Shown: positions 1-9,757, counted from the stretch's first letter. The stretch: DNA of 64,000 bases from Hyposmocoma kahamanoa (GCF_003589595.1 NW_020653900.1:5636817-5700816), one strand, 5' to 3'. Translations and numbers: made by a program. Notes: generated from the letters alone by a model not told the origin.

Positions 1-11
1 ATTTAATAGCG

Positions 12-85
12 GCAATGCTCCTTGTGAAAGAATTCGTCGACGGGCGCAGTAGCAGTGCTCCGGCCAAAGATCTGAATCTTTGTAA
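12..85 (+). repeat. HP repeat, rearranged remnant
   Basis: The stretch has the HP start (GCTCCTTGTGAAAGAATTCG) joined directly to a middle piece (GACGGGCGCAGTAGCAGTGCTC). The central hairpin and the A-rich end are missing, so this is an internally deleted copy. The family is defined by comparison with the other copies in this window, for example 29604-29902. Confidence 0.6.
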
Positions 86-735
86 TTCTTCGTCTTTCCT
101 AAAATCTTAACTTTTGTGGAGGTTTTTTAATTTGTCATGAAACACTTTTCGTCTTTCTGCTTGTTACATTGCTTAGTATCATGCTATATATTGCTATTGC
201 CCTGAAGGCTCTTTTTAAAAATTGTAAGTTTAGGCGAGTGAGGTACGAGCTTATGCTGTCTGCGTTCACTTCTGACGTTTTGACGTGTTCAAAAAGGTTT
301 ATATTTTGGGTATATAGATAAAATACATTATTGGAATAGCTAGAAAGTTCTTTCTTTCCCGAATAAGTTTCAGTTATACAAGGTGATATGTAGGTAAATT
401 AGTGTTGTTAAATGCATACTAATTGGTTGTATTAAATTTTGGGGCGACAGGATTAAAAGGAACCAACGTGATCGCAAGCTTGACGAGATGCCAGGTGTAT
501 CTGTAATGTTTTGGAAAACAGCGTCCATTACAAAAAATAATTCAGTGCCTCCAGTGAAAAAGGGAATAACTCAGAATCGACACTTTTCAGGAGAGGCAAA
601 AAACAATATTTTTATTGATTATTGGTTGTTCGCATTTATTATTAGTACTTTTTATGGATTCTAGCTTTAGGTATACATCTAAGCTTTCTTTTGATGGGTA
701 TTGATAAAACATTCAGTCATATACATATACATATA
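86..735. other. AT-rich intergenic DNA, no gene seen
   Basis: No long ORF and no repeat that I could match elsewhere in the window. Short AT-rich runs only. Confidence 0.6.
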
Positions 736-980
736 ACTGCCTCCGTGGCCGAACGGTTACCACGCCGGACTGTCACGTAGAGGTCCCAGGTTCGATTCCC
801 GGGCCGGGAGAAATAGTTGTATGGCCTACAATTATTTCTCTCGTGAGTTTGGGTGTAATTTGTGGTTGTCTATGTGTGTGTCCATGGCACCCGCGACACA
901 GGGTTTCCCTAGTGCGGGGCTATGTTGAGTGTGTGCGTTATTTATTTATTTATTTATTATTATTATTTATTTATTTATAT
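736..980 (+). repeat. SINE-1, full-length tRNA-derived copy
   Basis: The copy begins ACTGCCTCCGTGGCCGAACGG, where GTGGCCGAACGGTTA is an A-box-like element, and continues to a B box (GGTTCGATTCCC) inside a tRNA-like head that closes with GGGCCGGGAG. The body contains TATGGCCTAC, a TTTCTCTCGTGAGTTTGGGT block and CCCGCGACACAGGG, then GCGGGGCTATGTTGAGTGTG. The 3' end is a (TTTA)n tail. It is nearly identical to the copy at 62405-62631 (about six differences by eye in the tRNA-like head), so it is young. Transcription by RNA polymerase III from the internal A and B boxes is expected for this class. No clear target-site duplication was found. Confidence 0.85.
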
Positions 981-1786
981 TTTCCATATATTTTATTAAG
1001 TTTTTTTCTAGTTGCGTCCTTGTTTATAAGTGCTGAACGGTAATAACACGACTTATGTTAACAAACTTTAAGACATAAAACGACTTATTCCCTAATCTGC
1101 GATTGTTCTATTATTTCAACAATACTTATGGTACTAACCACATTGATAAAAGATATAAAATTGTTAAAAGAATAAAACGACATTCTGTTACGAACTATTA
1201 ACCAATAGCAACTCGGTATAGCCGCGGGTATGACCAATAGTGTCCAGTGGAACAAATGGAAAGTTCAGTTATACTTTTGTGTACCCTGTGGAATAAGGCA
1301 ATAGTAATATTCAATAAACTTGCATGTATTTTTTGAACTGAGAACACTTGTACCTTTAGACTCATAAAAAATGCCCGATAACTAAAATTATGCCTTAAGA
1401 AACAGACTTATGCCCTTAGTGCAATGAAAAAACAAAAAGAAACGACGAGATATGTCTTTTTAATATGGTATGGTGTGGTGCAATGAAAACAAAAGGGCAC
1501 AACTCGTCTTATTCCGTTTTTCACTGGAGGCAATGAATTACAATCGATATTTCGATACCTCCAATGAATAAACACTTCGCTAACATCATTGTTTTTTGTT
1601 TCTTTACTTTTTTTTTCACAAAATTTGGAGATTTATAATATTAGTAAATGAATATGGCTGTTTACAAAGATAACAGAAAATTTACCAAAAAACTAAATTG
1701 GCTTAGTGTTCACTGGAGGTATCAATTTGTTCAAGTACGTATATTATTCTTTGGTTACAGAAACAGGATCAAACTTTTTTAAGTAG
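981..1786. other. AT-rich intergenic DNA, no gene seen
   Basis: No credible coding frame. Scattered short motifs recur (CACTGGAGG, TTATGCCCTTAG, CGACTTATTCCC), which suggests decayed repeats that I cannot assign. Confidence 0.5.
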
Positions 1787-1799
1787 AGCAAATGCAGTA
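1787..1799. repeat. Target-site duplication of the LOA element, 3' side
   Basis: AGCAAATGCAGTA here is repeated exactly at 7655-7667. The bases just outside differ (G at 1786 versus C at 7654), so the match is exactly 13 bp. This length is normal for target-primed reverse transcription. Confidence 0.9.
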
Positions 1800-1801
1800 C
1801 T

Positions 1802-1822
1802 ACTTGGTACTTGGTACTTGGT
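1802..1822 (-). repeat. Tandem 7-bp repeat forming the LINE 3' tail
   Basis: Three ACTTGGT units on the plus strand (ACCAAGT on the element strand) sit at the very 3' end of the LOA element, next to the duplicated target. Short tandem repeats instead of poly(A) are known in LOA and I-type LINEs and reflect template slippage or recognition at the 3' end. Confidence 0.8.
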
Positions 1823-1887
1823 GCAACGGGCTGGTTTCCGCAACTCGACGACAAAGCGCCTATTTTGCGTGTGGTGGGTGCAGGGTC

Positions 1888-4800
1888 CTACTCGTGCCAC
1901 CCAAGCTCCTCCAGGAATCTCAGCAGCCTCCTTGGTTTGCTGAAGACTTCGGGGAGCGACCTTGGCACTCCAAGGTACTTTGCCCTGTAGTTGGCCACGC
2001 CGGAGCATTGGAGCAGGATGTGCGCAGCCGTTTCCTCCCCCTCCATGCACGCTCTGCATAGAGGGCTGTCTGTGATACCTAAATTGAAAAGGTGTTTATT
2101 GTATGGACCATGACCCGTTAGGGCGGCAGTTAGAGTGCGAAGCTCTTGCCTTTTAAGTTTAATTAGTATACGAGATAGACTGGCATTGAGCGTTGGGAGT
2201 GCTTCCCTCGCCTGTCTACAAACCGTAAGGGTGGTCCATGTATTATTATGTGAAGATTTTGTACCTTTGTGTATAGTTGTTCTGGACCATTGGCAGGGGA
2301 GGGACACTATCGGTTCTGGTCCTACAGCGTCCGTCTCCGACCCTTTTCTGGCTAGTTCATCTGCCGCATCATTGCCACGTGAGCCGCTGTGTCCTTTAAT
2401 CCACTGTAGGGTTACGTGGTTTTGTATACATACCTCCATGAGTGCTTGATGGCATTCGTAAATGAGCCCTGAGTTTATGTCATAGCTATTCAGTGCTTGA
2501 AGTACTGACATACTGTCGGAGAGTATTCGAATGGAGTAGTTCTTTACTCTTCTCGCTATGATTGCTTCTGCCGCCAACTTGATGCCCATGCATTCAGCCT
2601 GGAATACTGTGTTGTGGGCACCAAGCGGTGCTGATATCCTAATATTGAGGTCTTCTGAGAATACCCCAGTACCTGTTCCTGAGTTTGTTTTAGATCCGTC
2701 AGTGAAGACTCGGACCTCTCTGGGGTTCAGTCCTTCGTTGGGATCTTCAAATAATTGTATCTTGTATTTTTTGTCAAATATGTATTGTTTTGGGATCCTA
2801 TCCACAACCGCCTCCAGTAGCGGTTCCTCATTGACAGTCTTGTAAAGGATTTCTGTGTGTGGGGTCCTCATGTGCTTCCAAAGGCCGGCTCTGTTTAGAC
2901 GCACTGCTGTTGACGCCGCTTCCTGTCTGATGAACAGTGGGAGGGGTCGAAGGTCCAGCATTGCTTCGAGGGCCGCAGTTGGAGTTGTCCTCATGCAGCC
3001 GGTCGTCGCCATGCAGGCGAGTCTTTGGAATTTGTCCAGCTTGTCGGTTGCAGTTGTCAGCTTGGTTCGTGGCCACCATACTACCGCGCCGTAACTGATC
3101 ATGGGTCTTATCACCGCGGTGTAGAGCCATAGTGTTATCTTGGGTGAAAGTCCCCATTGTTTACCCACCATTCTGCGGCACTGCCAGAAGGTGATAGTAG
3201 CTTTTTTAATTTTGTTGTCCAGATGTTTGTTCCAGTTCAACTTGTTGTCCAGTATTACTCCCAAGTACTTGACTTCAGTTGATATCTGTAGTTCTGTGCT
3301 GAAGAGTTTGGGTAATCGGTAGTTACCTAGTAGTCGTTTGTTGGTAAACATTACTAGTTCCGTCTTTGTTGGATTTACCGATAGTTCATATGCTCTGCAC
3401 CATCTTTCCACTATTCGGAGAGCAGCTTGTGTAATGTCGCAGAGTGTATTGGCATAATTTCCTGTTACCAGTATAGCTATGTCATCAGCATATCCTACTG
3501 TATAGAAATGTTCTTTGTTTAGTTTGATGATGAGGTCATTTACGACCATGTTCCACAGCAGCGGCGACAGTACCCCCCCTTGAGGGCACCCCTTCGCTAC
3601 TATGGCCCATGGGGTCTCATTTGCTGTTGTTTTTATCGTTCTTTGTTTTAGCATGTTGCTAATCCAGCTGATCAGCACCTCATCCACTTCGTGTCTTCTC
3701 AGTGCTGATTGTATACTGGAGAAATTGGTTTTATCGAAGGCTCCTTCAATATCTATAAAGGTGCCTAGGCAAATTGCTTTGTTTTTGAGGGCCACTTCTA
3801 TCTTGCCCACAACGGCATGTAGGGCCGACTCAGTGGATTTGCCTTGGCTGTATGCGTGTTGGTTTCCGTGTAGTGGTATGTTCTTAAGCGCACCATCCCT
3901 CAGTTCTCTGTCACATAGCCTTTCTAACGTTTTCAGGAAGAACGATGTGAGGCTGATAGGTCTGAAGGACTTCGCGTCAGTGTAGTCGTTTTTTCCTGGT
4001 TTCGGTATAAATATAACTTTTACCTCTCGCCAGCTGTGGGGCACATAGCTGAAAGCTAGACAGGCTCGAAAGATGTCGACCAGGTGCTGGACCAGTGTGT
4101 CCCCGCCCCATTGTAAGAGTGCTGGGAATACTCCATCTTGGCCCGGAGCTTTGTACGGTTCAAAGGTGTTCACTGCCCATTTTGTCTTTTCGTATGTTAC
4201 TACTTGTTCAGCGTATCGCCAGTTATGGATCGATGTATTATAGTTCATTTCTTCGTACCTGTCGTCTTGGACGAACCTACATCCTGGGAAATGTGTTTCC
4301 AGTAGGGTTCTCTCCGTTTCCGCAGGGGAAGTTGTGTATGTGTTGTCTATTTTGCGTATTGAACCTAACTCAGTTGAATTTGAGTTGCCTAGGATTTTCC
4401 TTATTCTGTTCGCTTGTGCACAAGACGTAATGTTCCCGCAGTAGCCTCGCCATGACGCGCTGCTTCTGAACCGTATGCGCTTTTTTAGTTTGGATTTGGC
4501 CGTCTTGTAGTTTTCCCAGTCCTCATCCGCGCATGTGTTCATTGCTCTATTGAAACGACTCCTTACCCTTCTTCGAAGCCTCTCAAGCTCAGGCCCCCAC
4601 CAGTGTTGGCCTTGTCGCGGGGCTGAGTCACTAAGTGGGCACGCGGAGTTATAGCTGTTCACTATGTTTGATGTCAGTTCCTTAACCTGTGTTTCTATGT
4701 GTGCTGTGTCCAGCAGTGTGCCCGTTTTCCCCAGGCTCTGGTGTAGTTTGTCAGTGTATAGTTTACGATCGGTTTTTCGGGGATTCCGTTTCGGTTGTTG

Positions 4801-5508
4801 TTCTTTGATGGCTGTTTCTAAGCTAAATCTTATCCATCTGTGGTCCGAGAAGGATGCTTCTTCGGACACGTGCCAGTCTTGGATAAGATTTACTGCTCCT
4901 TCTGATGCTAGGGTTAGGTCTATAATCGTCCTGCATCTTTTATTTACGAAGGTTGGTACAGTACCTCTATTAAGGATTTGAAGGTTAGTTGTGAATAAGT
5001 ATTCTGTTAAGTTCTTACCTCTGTCATTTGCGAGTTCCATGCCCCACAACGGATGGTGGGCATTGGAGTCAGTAGCCACGACGATATGCTGGCCGTTCTG
5101 CTCGCAGTACTTGATTAGCCGTTCCATTTCCTGCGGTGGTGGTACATCAGTCTCCGCCATATAGACAGAGGCGAGCACCACTTCAGGTAGGCCTGTGGCC
5201 GTGTCAGCTAAAAGCTTGACGGCACACAGGTCTCTGGAACAGAATTCTGTTAGTGGCTGTACATGTAAATTATTAGAGTAGTAGATGCAAGTTCGTGGTT
5301 TATCTGAGTTATTGGTGGATAATAGCTTACCTCTCAGATGTGAGAGTCCATTTATTTGGCCGCGGGCACTGATCCACGGTTCCTGGATCAGCGCCACGGC
5401 TGTGTTGTTTACCTCCAACCATTTCCGGAGCTGAACCGTTGCGGCCTGGCTGTGGTGGAGGTTGCTCTGGACGACTTGCAGTTTATTGAGCGAGGGGGAT
5501 ACCGCCAT
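1888..5508 (-). CDS. LOA-type ORF2: endonuclease, reverse transcriptase, RNase H
   Basis: A 1206-residue polyprotein that nicks target DNA, reverse transcribes the element RNA at the nick and degrades the RNA strand. An apurinic-type endonuclease occupies about residues 10-230, with Asn16, Glu43 in QEPW, Asp147 and Asn149 in ATDSNAHH, Asp197 and the SDH at 221-223. The reverse transcriptase occupies about 445-760, with SFRPISL (514-520), Asp586 in FIDIEGAFD, CPQGG (641-645) and YADD (673-676). The RNase H is about 933-1055, with Asp937, Glu972, Asp998 and Asp1047 plus His1040. Near the end is a CCHC-like set C1151-x2-C1154-x8-H1163-x4-C1168. No stop or frameshift is seen. The ATG at 5508 lies inside the ORF1 tail, so translation probably needs reinitiation or termination coupling. 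Length and order match LOA/I-clade proteins. Action is in the nucleus with the element RNA. Confidence 0.93.
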   Translation of the reverse strand: MAVSPSLNKLQVVQSNLHHSQAATVQLRKWLEVNNTAVALIQEPWISARGQINGLSHLRGKLLSTNNSDKPRTCIYYSNNLHVQPLTEFCSRDLCAVKLLADTATGLPEVVLASVYMAETDVPPPQEMERLIKYCEQNGQHIVVATDSNAHHPLWGMELANDRGKNLTEYLFTTNLQILNRGTVPTFVNKRCRTIIDLTLASEGAVNLIQDWHVSEEASFSDHRWIRFSLETAIKEQQPKRNPRKTDRKLYTDKLHQSLGKTGTLLDTAHIETQVKELTSNIVNSYNSACPLSDSAPRQGQHWWGPELERLRRRVRSRFNRAMNTCADEDWENYKTAKSKLKKRIRFRSSASWRGYCGNITSCAQANRIRKILGNSNSTELGSIRKIDNTYTTSPAETERTLLETHFPGCRFVQDDRYEEMNYNTSIHNWRYAEQVVTYEKTKWAVNTFEPYKAPGQDGVFPALLQWGGDTLVQHLVDIFRACLAFSYVPHSWREVKVIFIPKPGKNDYTDAKSFRPISLTSFFLKTLERLCDRELRDGALKNIPLHGNQHAYSQGKSTESALHAVVGKIEVALKNKAICLGTFIDIEGAFDKTNFSSIQSALRRHEVDEVLISWISNMLKQRTIKTTANETPWAIVAKGCPQGGVLSPLLWNMVVNDLIIKLNKEHFYTVGYADDIAILVTGNYANTLCDITQAALRIVERWCRAYELSVNPTKTELVMFTNKRLLGNYRLPKLFSTELQISTEVKYLGVILDNKLNWNKHLDNKIKKATITFWQCRRMVGKQWGLSPKITLWLYTAVIRPMISYGAVVWWPRTKLTTATDKLDKFQRLACMATTGCMRTTPTAALEAMLDLRPLPLFIRQEAASTAVRLNRAGLWKHMRTPHTEILYKTVNEEPLLEAVVDRIPKQYIFDKKYKIQLFEDPNEGLNPREVRVFTDGSKTNSGTGTGVFSEDLNIRISAPLGAHNTVFQAECMGIKLAAEAIIARRVKNYSIRILSDSMSVLQALNSYDINSGLIYECHQALMEVCIQNHVTLQWIKGHSGSRGNDAADELARKGSETDAVGPEPIVSLPCQWSRTTIHKGTKSSHNNTWTTLTVCRQAREALPTLNASLSRILIKLKRQELRTLTAALTGHGPYNKHLFNLGITDSPLCRACMEGEETAAHILLQCSGVANYRAKYLGVPRSLPEVFSKPRRLLRFLEELGWHE

Positions 5509-6997
5509 CGCCAGACAGCAGCTCCACGTCCTCGTCCTCGCTCAATCGGATGTCTCCCATCCCCAACGCACACTCGTCGTCACTAATGGACACCGCCGGG
5601 CATTCGTCGGTGTCCACAGGGTCGGGGGTCGGGGAGGGCCCTTTTCCTTCCCTGGTGATACCAGAGGAGGTAGAGGGCTCCGGGGAAACATCCATTCGTC
5701 CTGTGTCCTGTGTAGTTTTGTTTTCTGGAGGCGCGTCAGTGTAGAGGCCCCTTTTCGACCTGAATCTCAGGTAGACCGTGCCCAGTTGATATGTGAAGCG
5801 CCGGCCATGCTCCAGGATAGTGGGGACCAGATCTTCAGGCAGGCTCACTACCACGAAGGTATGCCCACGTTGCTGATTCAGCTTGTGGACAAGCCAACGG
5901 TGAGCCTCCGCCCACTTGTTTTGCCACTTGAGTAAGCGACCTATTCGGCGCGCATCCTCCCATTTGCCGGGGAGTAGAAGTCCACAGACCACCCTCCGGG
6001 GAGCCTCCACCCCATTTTTCAATGAGAGGGGCTCCCCGGACGGCAGCCTGATGGTGCTGACGGCGTCCTCCAGCCACTGGAAAGTGGCCTTGTCGTGGCA
6101 CCACAGTTTCAAGGCCCCATCGCCGTAGACGGGTTTTCCCCGAAACTGTGGGCCGACGTCATCCTCGCCGCATTCCTCAGCTCCTTGAGTGAGGAGCTCA
6201 CATAGGGCCTCCTGTATGGTGTCAGCATCGGGGCTCCGTATGAATCCTGTTTTGGCCGAGGTAATAACCGCCATGAGTTCGGGGTTGGTTGCCTCGGCGT
6301 ATGATTTATTCTGGGCGGGCCTCTCAACTTTCTGCCGCTTGTGCTCGCCTCTTGGAGAGATCGTCTCATCGAGGCGTGCCCGTTTGGCATTGGTCGAGGA
6401 CCTCTGCGCCTTGTCCGCCGGTTTGCTCTTAGAAGGGAGGGGGGCCCTTCCAGGGGGTTGCGAATCCGGTCTAGGGAGCCGCTTTGGTGCGGTCCCAGAA
6501 CCATCCCCGCCAGCCACTGGGGGCCTCGCCTCTCCCCCCTTCTGCTGGGTGTTGCTCGCGTTTTGAAGTCGCTCGCGCTCTCGGAGCCGACTCCGTTTGT
6601 TCTTTCGGGCAGGGCGTCCCCTGCTCCCACTGGGAGCTGGAGGTGGTCGCTTGCCCTGGCCACTTTCCCCTTCCAAGCGGATGGGTGCCGTGGTTTTGGG
6701 CTTGCGACTCACCAGAGTCCACCCTGCCTCAAGGGCTGTGTGCGTTGGGTTCTGCGATGCAGAGCCAGGTGTCTGAGCGGGGACCACAGAGCACGAGGCT
6801 CGGGCCACTACCGCTGGTGTTGGACCAGCACCGGCATCGGTACGCGGTTGGCCTTGGGGTTTCCCCTTTGGCCTACCACTTACCGTAGGGCGCTGTTCTG
6901 TGTTTGATTTTGTGCTTGATGGGGCACTTTTGGGTTTCCCCTCCAGTACCACCGGTTTTGAGTGATTAATAAGATTAGATTGATCGGTAGAATCCAT
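5483..6997 (-). CDS. LOA-type ORF1 protein with a DUF4780-like domain
   Basis: A 504-residue protein upstream of ORF2 with the same orientation. The first 225 residues or so are rich in Pro, Arg, Lys, Ser and Gln and look disordered and basic (for example SRGRPARKNKRSRLRERER). A folded middle domain follows, with LKLWCHDKATFQWLEDAV, VEAPRRVVCGLLLPG and ILEHGRRFTYQLGTVYLRF. These resemble the DUF4780 domain found in ORF1 of insect LINEs, from memory of the family. The C-terminus is acidic (SEDEDVELLSGDGG). No CCHC zinc knuckle is present in ORF1. The likely role is binding the element RNA to form the transposition particle. The stop codon overlaps the start of ORF2 by 26 nt. The ATG at 6997 is the first in the frame and follows the long 5' UTR. 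Confidence 0.85.
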   Translation of the reverse strand: MDSTDQSNLINHSKPVVLEGKPKSAPSSTKSNTEQRPTVSGRPKGKPQGQPRTDAGAGPTPAVVARASCSVVPAQTPGSASQNPTHTALEAGWTLVSRKPKTTAPIRLEGESGQGKRPPPAPSGSRGRPARKNKRSRLRERERLQNASNTQQKGGEARPPVAGGDGSGTAPKRLPRPDSQPPGRAPLPSKSKPADKAQRSSTNAKRARLDETISPRGEHKRQKVERPAQNKSYAEATNPELMAVITSAKTGFIRSPDADTIQEALCELLTQGAEECGEDDVGPQFRGKPVYGDGALKLWCHDKATFQWLEDAVSTIRLPSGEPLSLKNGVEAPRRVVCGLLLPGKWEDARRIGRLLKWQNKWAEAHRWLVHKLNQQRGHTFVVVSLPEDLVPTILEHGRRFTYQLGTVYLRFRSKRGLYTDAPPENKTTQDTGRMDVSPEPSTSSGITREGKGPSPTPDPVDTDECPAVSISDDECALGMGDIRLSEDEDVELLSGDGGIPLAQ

Positions 6998-7654
6998 AAT
7001 TCGTTGTTCTTGAGTTCACCCTCCTGATTTCCCACCCACCACGGAGCCCGCACCTTTGGGGATGTCCCATTCGGGACACCAGGATTATCAGGAGAGTATA
7101 GGTGCAGAGGTTGGGAGCTCACTGCGCGACATCGGGGGCTCGAAATGTGCGGCTGGCTGACCCGATCAAAGTCAGCCAGGTGTTCCGCACATACTCACCC
7201 CGTCAGCATGGCCGAGTCCGTCCCCCCCACACCTCGCCTGTGGCCCTCTGACGGGACACATTGCCGTTTCCCTGTGTTGGCTAGTCACAGGGCTACCGTT
7301 TAGCAGGAAATCAGGGCCAAAGAGGGTATTGCTTGCCGGGGTCTCCACCCCGCTCGGGCTCAACCCTCCAGGATTCCTTCATCCCTGCGTACGGCGCTCA
7401 ACTGCGTAGGCATGAACGCAGGAGGGTGTAGGTTAAGACCGCCCACCACTTGCCATGATCCACCCTCATAAATGCATGGCCGGGCCGTGTTGATCGCTTC
7501 GCGCCCTCACTGATAAGACTCAGACTGAAGCCGAGAGTTATTAATGTTGGCCCCAGGGTGTACCGGCTACATCCTTGGGCATTCTGTGACGACATGTCAT
7601 CACAGACTGCTCAAGAACTTCGCACGCGTGGAGGTGGAACAACTAACACACCCC
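6998..7654 (-). promoter_or_regulatory. 5' UTR and presumed internal promoter of the LOA element
   Basis: About 650 bp of GC-richer DNA lies between the element 5' end (GGGGTGTGTTAG on the minus strand) and the ORF1 start. It has no long conserved ORF. Full-length LINEs carry their promoter inside the 5' UTR, so that role is inferred here. I could not identify a specific initiator. Confidence 0.5.
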
Positions 7655-7667
7655 AGCAAATGCAGTA
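7655..7667. repeat. Target-site duplication of the LOA element, 5' side
   Basis: AGCAAATGCAGTA matches 1787-1799 exactly and marks the 5' boundary, showing that the element is not 5'-truncated at a random internal point. Confidence 0.9.
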
Positions 7668-7876
7668 ATATGAAGATCTCATTTGTATAATAAAAAATGT
7701 AGCTACTCGTATATTAACTTCATAAATTTCAACAAAACTTATACTAATTAACAAGTTGGTTAGGTTGCTAATTTAATTAATGTGGACAATACCTAAGGGA
7801 AATACAATATCCCCCTCCTCAACGCCGCCACTCACGCTATTTGTACAGTCCGCAATACAAGGCACTACAACGGATT

Positions 7877-8030
7877 TTTTTTTTGTTATATCAAGTGAAG
7901 CGACGAACAAGTCGTGTACCTGATGTTAAGCTACACGCCTGTCCATAACAGTTGCAGTGCCACTCAGAGTTGCGCCCGTCAACCTGAGATATAAGTTGAC
8001 AAGTCCCATGTGCCTGTAATTTCAGATGTT
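7877..8030 (-). repeat. HP repeat, 3' two-thirds
   Basis: The reverse complement of the HP 3' part: T-rich end, GACGAACAAGTCGTGTACCTG, CATAACAGTTGCAGTGCCAC, then ATAAGTTGACAAGTCCCATG and CTGTAATTTCA. The hairpin half is absent and there is a small deletion after CACTCAGAG. Confidence 0.7.
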
Positions 8031-8225
8031 CGGAGTGTTGTTTGTAAATGGTTGAAACATGAAAAAAGGGTGTTAGAATACTGGCAAGTATGTACTTTAA
8101 AATTTGTTGTTCGTTAAATCGTACAAAATGCCTAAGCTCGGCGATCACCGACGCAATTTTGGATTTGATTATGTATAATAAATTAAAATGAAAAAGCTTA
8201 AAATATGTGTCCTATTTATATTTTT

Positions 8226-8800
8226 AACCGACTTTAAAAAAAGGAGGAAGTTACACGTTCGGCTGTATGTATGTTTTCCGATTTCTCCGTCAATTGAGGA
8301 GCGATTTTGAAAGTTTTTTTTGTTTGAAAGGGTGCACCCTCTAGGTCTCGTGGTGGTCCCATTGTTACCAAGTCAGTATGAGGTGTTCCCATTGTGGTGA
8401 GGGGATCCCATGAAAATCGATGAAAATCCTCAAATTTTGTACGCATGGCAGTGTACTCAACAATTTCTCCATGAATTGTGGACCGTTTTTGCATATTTTT
8501 TTTGTTTGAAGGGGTATATTCCTGAGGTGATCCCTGATGCCAACAAAGCTGTTGCGGGTTCGTTTCGACTATCACAATTTATTAATTATATTTTCGGCAA
8601 ATAAAAGTCGGCTATTGCATTTGACACAATACATGTAATAATCAAATTATTGTGACCGTGACAATCAGAAAAAAATGTATAAAATGTACTAAGGAGTCCG
8701 TAACAGTCCCATTGTCACCAAGAAACCAGAATCTATTGAGGGAATCCCATAAAAATCGAAAATAGCCGTTGAGCAAAGTTTTGTGGTCGGTTTTTTTTCA
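8226..8800 (-). repeat. MITE-A family, long rearranged copy
   Basis: The copy starts AACCGACTTTAAAAAAAGGAGG and closes with TTTTGTGGTCGGTTTTTT, giving short inverted ends (ACCGAC/GTCGGT). Inside, a GTCCCATTGTTACCAAG block recurs as GTCCCATTGTCACCAAG, so the copy has an internal duplication or is two fused copies. The other members at 11212, 34400, 53434 and 55420 are about 200-260 bp. The open frames here are incidental. Confidence 0.55.
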
Positions 8801-9504
8801 ATGAAAAAGTTACAATTATTAATAGATATACTTCTAAATTTAATGTATGTACGGGTACGTATGAATTTTCAAAAATTAGCAATTCAAACGAATATGTGCC
8901 CAGCAGTTGGACGAATAAATGGCGGATGATTCAAATGAAATAAGTTCGGCTGTTTGCTTCATAAGCGTAACCAACATTCAGTCGGTAGTCGATATATATT
9001 TATCGATTGCAATCACTAGCTGCTTTCAAGCGGACAACACTTTTGCACAATTAATTGTCATTTTGCTCCATGTTCAAAAAAGACTAATTAAAATTACACG
9101 TAAACATAAAAATAAGTGTAACTCCGATGAGTGACTCCACATTGGCAAAATTCTTCAAGATAAGCCAAAAACTTAAAATAGAATAGAATACATATTTTAA
9201 TCAGTAAGGTAATAGTTAATCAATATGGAACATTATGAATCTGAAGTGGAAGCAAAATGTTTCTTCAAAGGGAGAAAGTATTAAAATATGTAAATACTCT
9301 GATAAAACTGATATTAATGCAAGTACTGTGCTTATGAAAACGGAAAGGTTTTGCCGGGATGCTTCTTTCATTAAAATGGATATTAAAATTGGAGATAGGC
9401 TTCGTTGAACCAGTTAGGGTTGCTTCTTTAATTTAAGCAGAAGGTATATAAGAATAAATTTATCTTTGCAAATTTTCAAGTATCGGTAGGTAGATAGACC
9501 CACT
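8801..9504. other. AT-rich DNA, no gene seen
   Basis: The frame at 8919-9134 (71 codons) has no recognisable domain or signal and looks incidental. No repeat boundary was recognised. Confidence 0.5.
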
Positions 9505-9757
9505 ATTACCCTATTAAATAGGAAATGAAACTATTTTTCCGGATTTAAATCGCGTATATTTGTTTTTTCAAACAAACCAACGTTCGCGCCCTTTACTAGG
9601 CATTAATATTAGACATAACTGGTTGATGACTGTACCACCTCACTCAACCGTGACCAAGGGACCTGTAAAGGGTCCGAAACGTTGGTTTGTTTGAAAAAAT
9701 AAAAATAGACGATTTACATTCGGAAAAATAGTTTCATTTCCTATTTAATAGGGTAAT
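9505..9757. mobile_element. MITE-B, complete foldback copy
   Basis: Inverted repeats of about 75 bp with few mismatches: ATTACCCTATTAAATAGG on the left and CCTATTTAATAGGGTAAT on the right, continuing inward through AAACTATTTTTCCGGATTTA to CAAACAAACCAACGTT. The total is about 253 bp. Partial copies occur at 33690, 52652 and 59805. There is no coding capacity, so it would depend on a transposase elsewhere. No clear target duplication was identified. Confidence 0.75.

Larger units (their letters stand above)
1800..7654 (-). mobile_element. Full-length LOA/I-type non-LTR retrotransposon
   Basis: A 5.85-kb element on the minus strand, bounded by a perfect 13-bp direct repeat. Reading on the minus strand it has a 5' UTR of about 650 bp beginning GGGGTGTGTTAG, ORF1 (504 codons), ORF2 (1206 codons, overlapping ORF1 by 26 nt) and a 3' UTR of about 90 bp. 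It ends in about three ACCAAGT units and has no poly(A). EN, RT and RNase H together, no LTRs and a short-repeat tail fit the LOA/I group of LINEs; the exact clade is inference. Both ORFs are open and all catalytic residues I can place are present, so this may be a recently active master copy. Confidence 0.92.

Noticed and set aside
759..810. A functional tRNA gene at the SINE-1 head
   Set aside because: The same head recurs with a common non-tRNA body and tail, so it is a SINE. A proper cloverleaf with an anticodon loop is not convincing.
5356..6907. Several plus-strand frames of 64-188 codons opposite ORF1 and the start of ORF2
   Set aside because: They are antisense shadows of the GC-rich LOA ORFs, with no domain, and the minus-strand frames carry clear LINE motifs.
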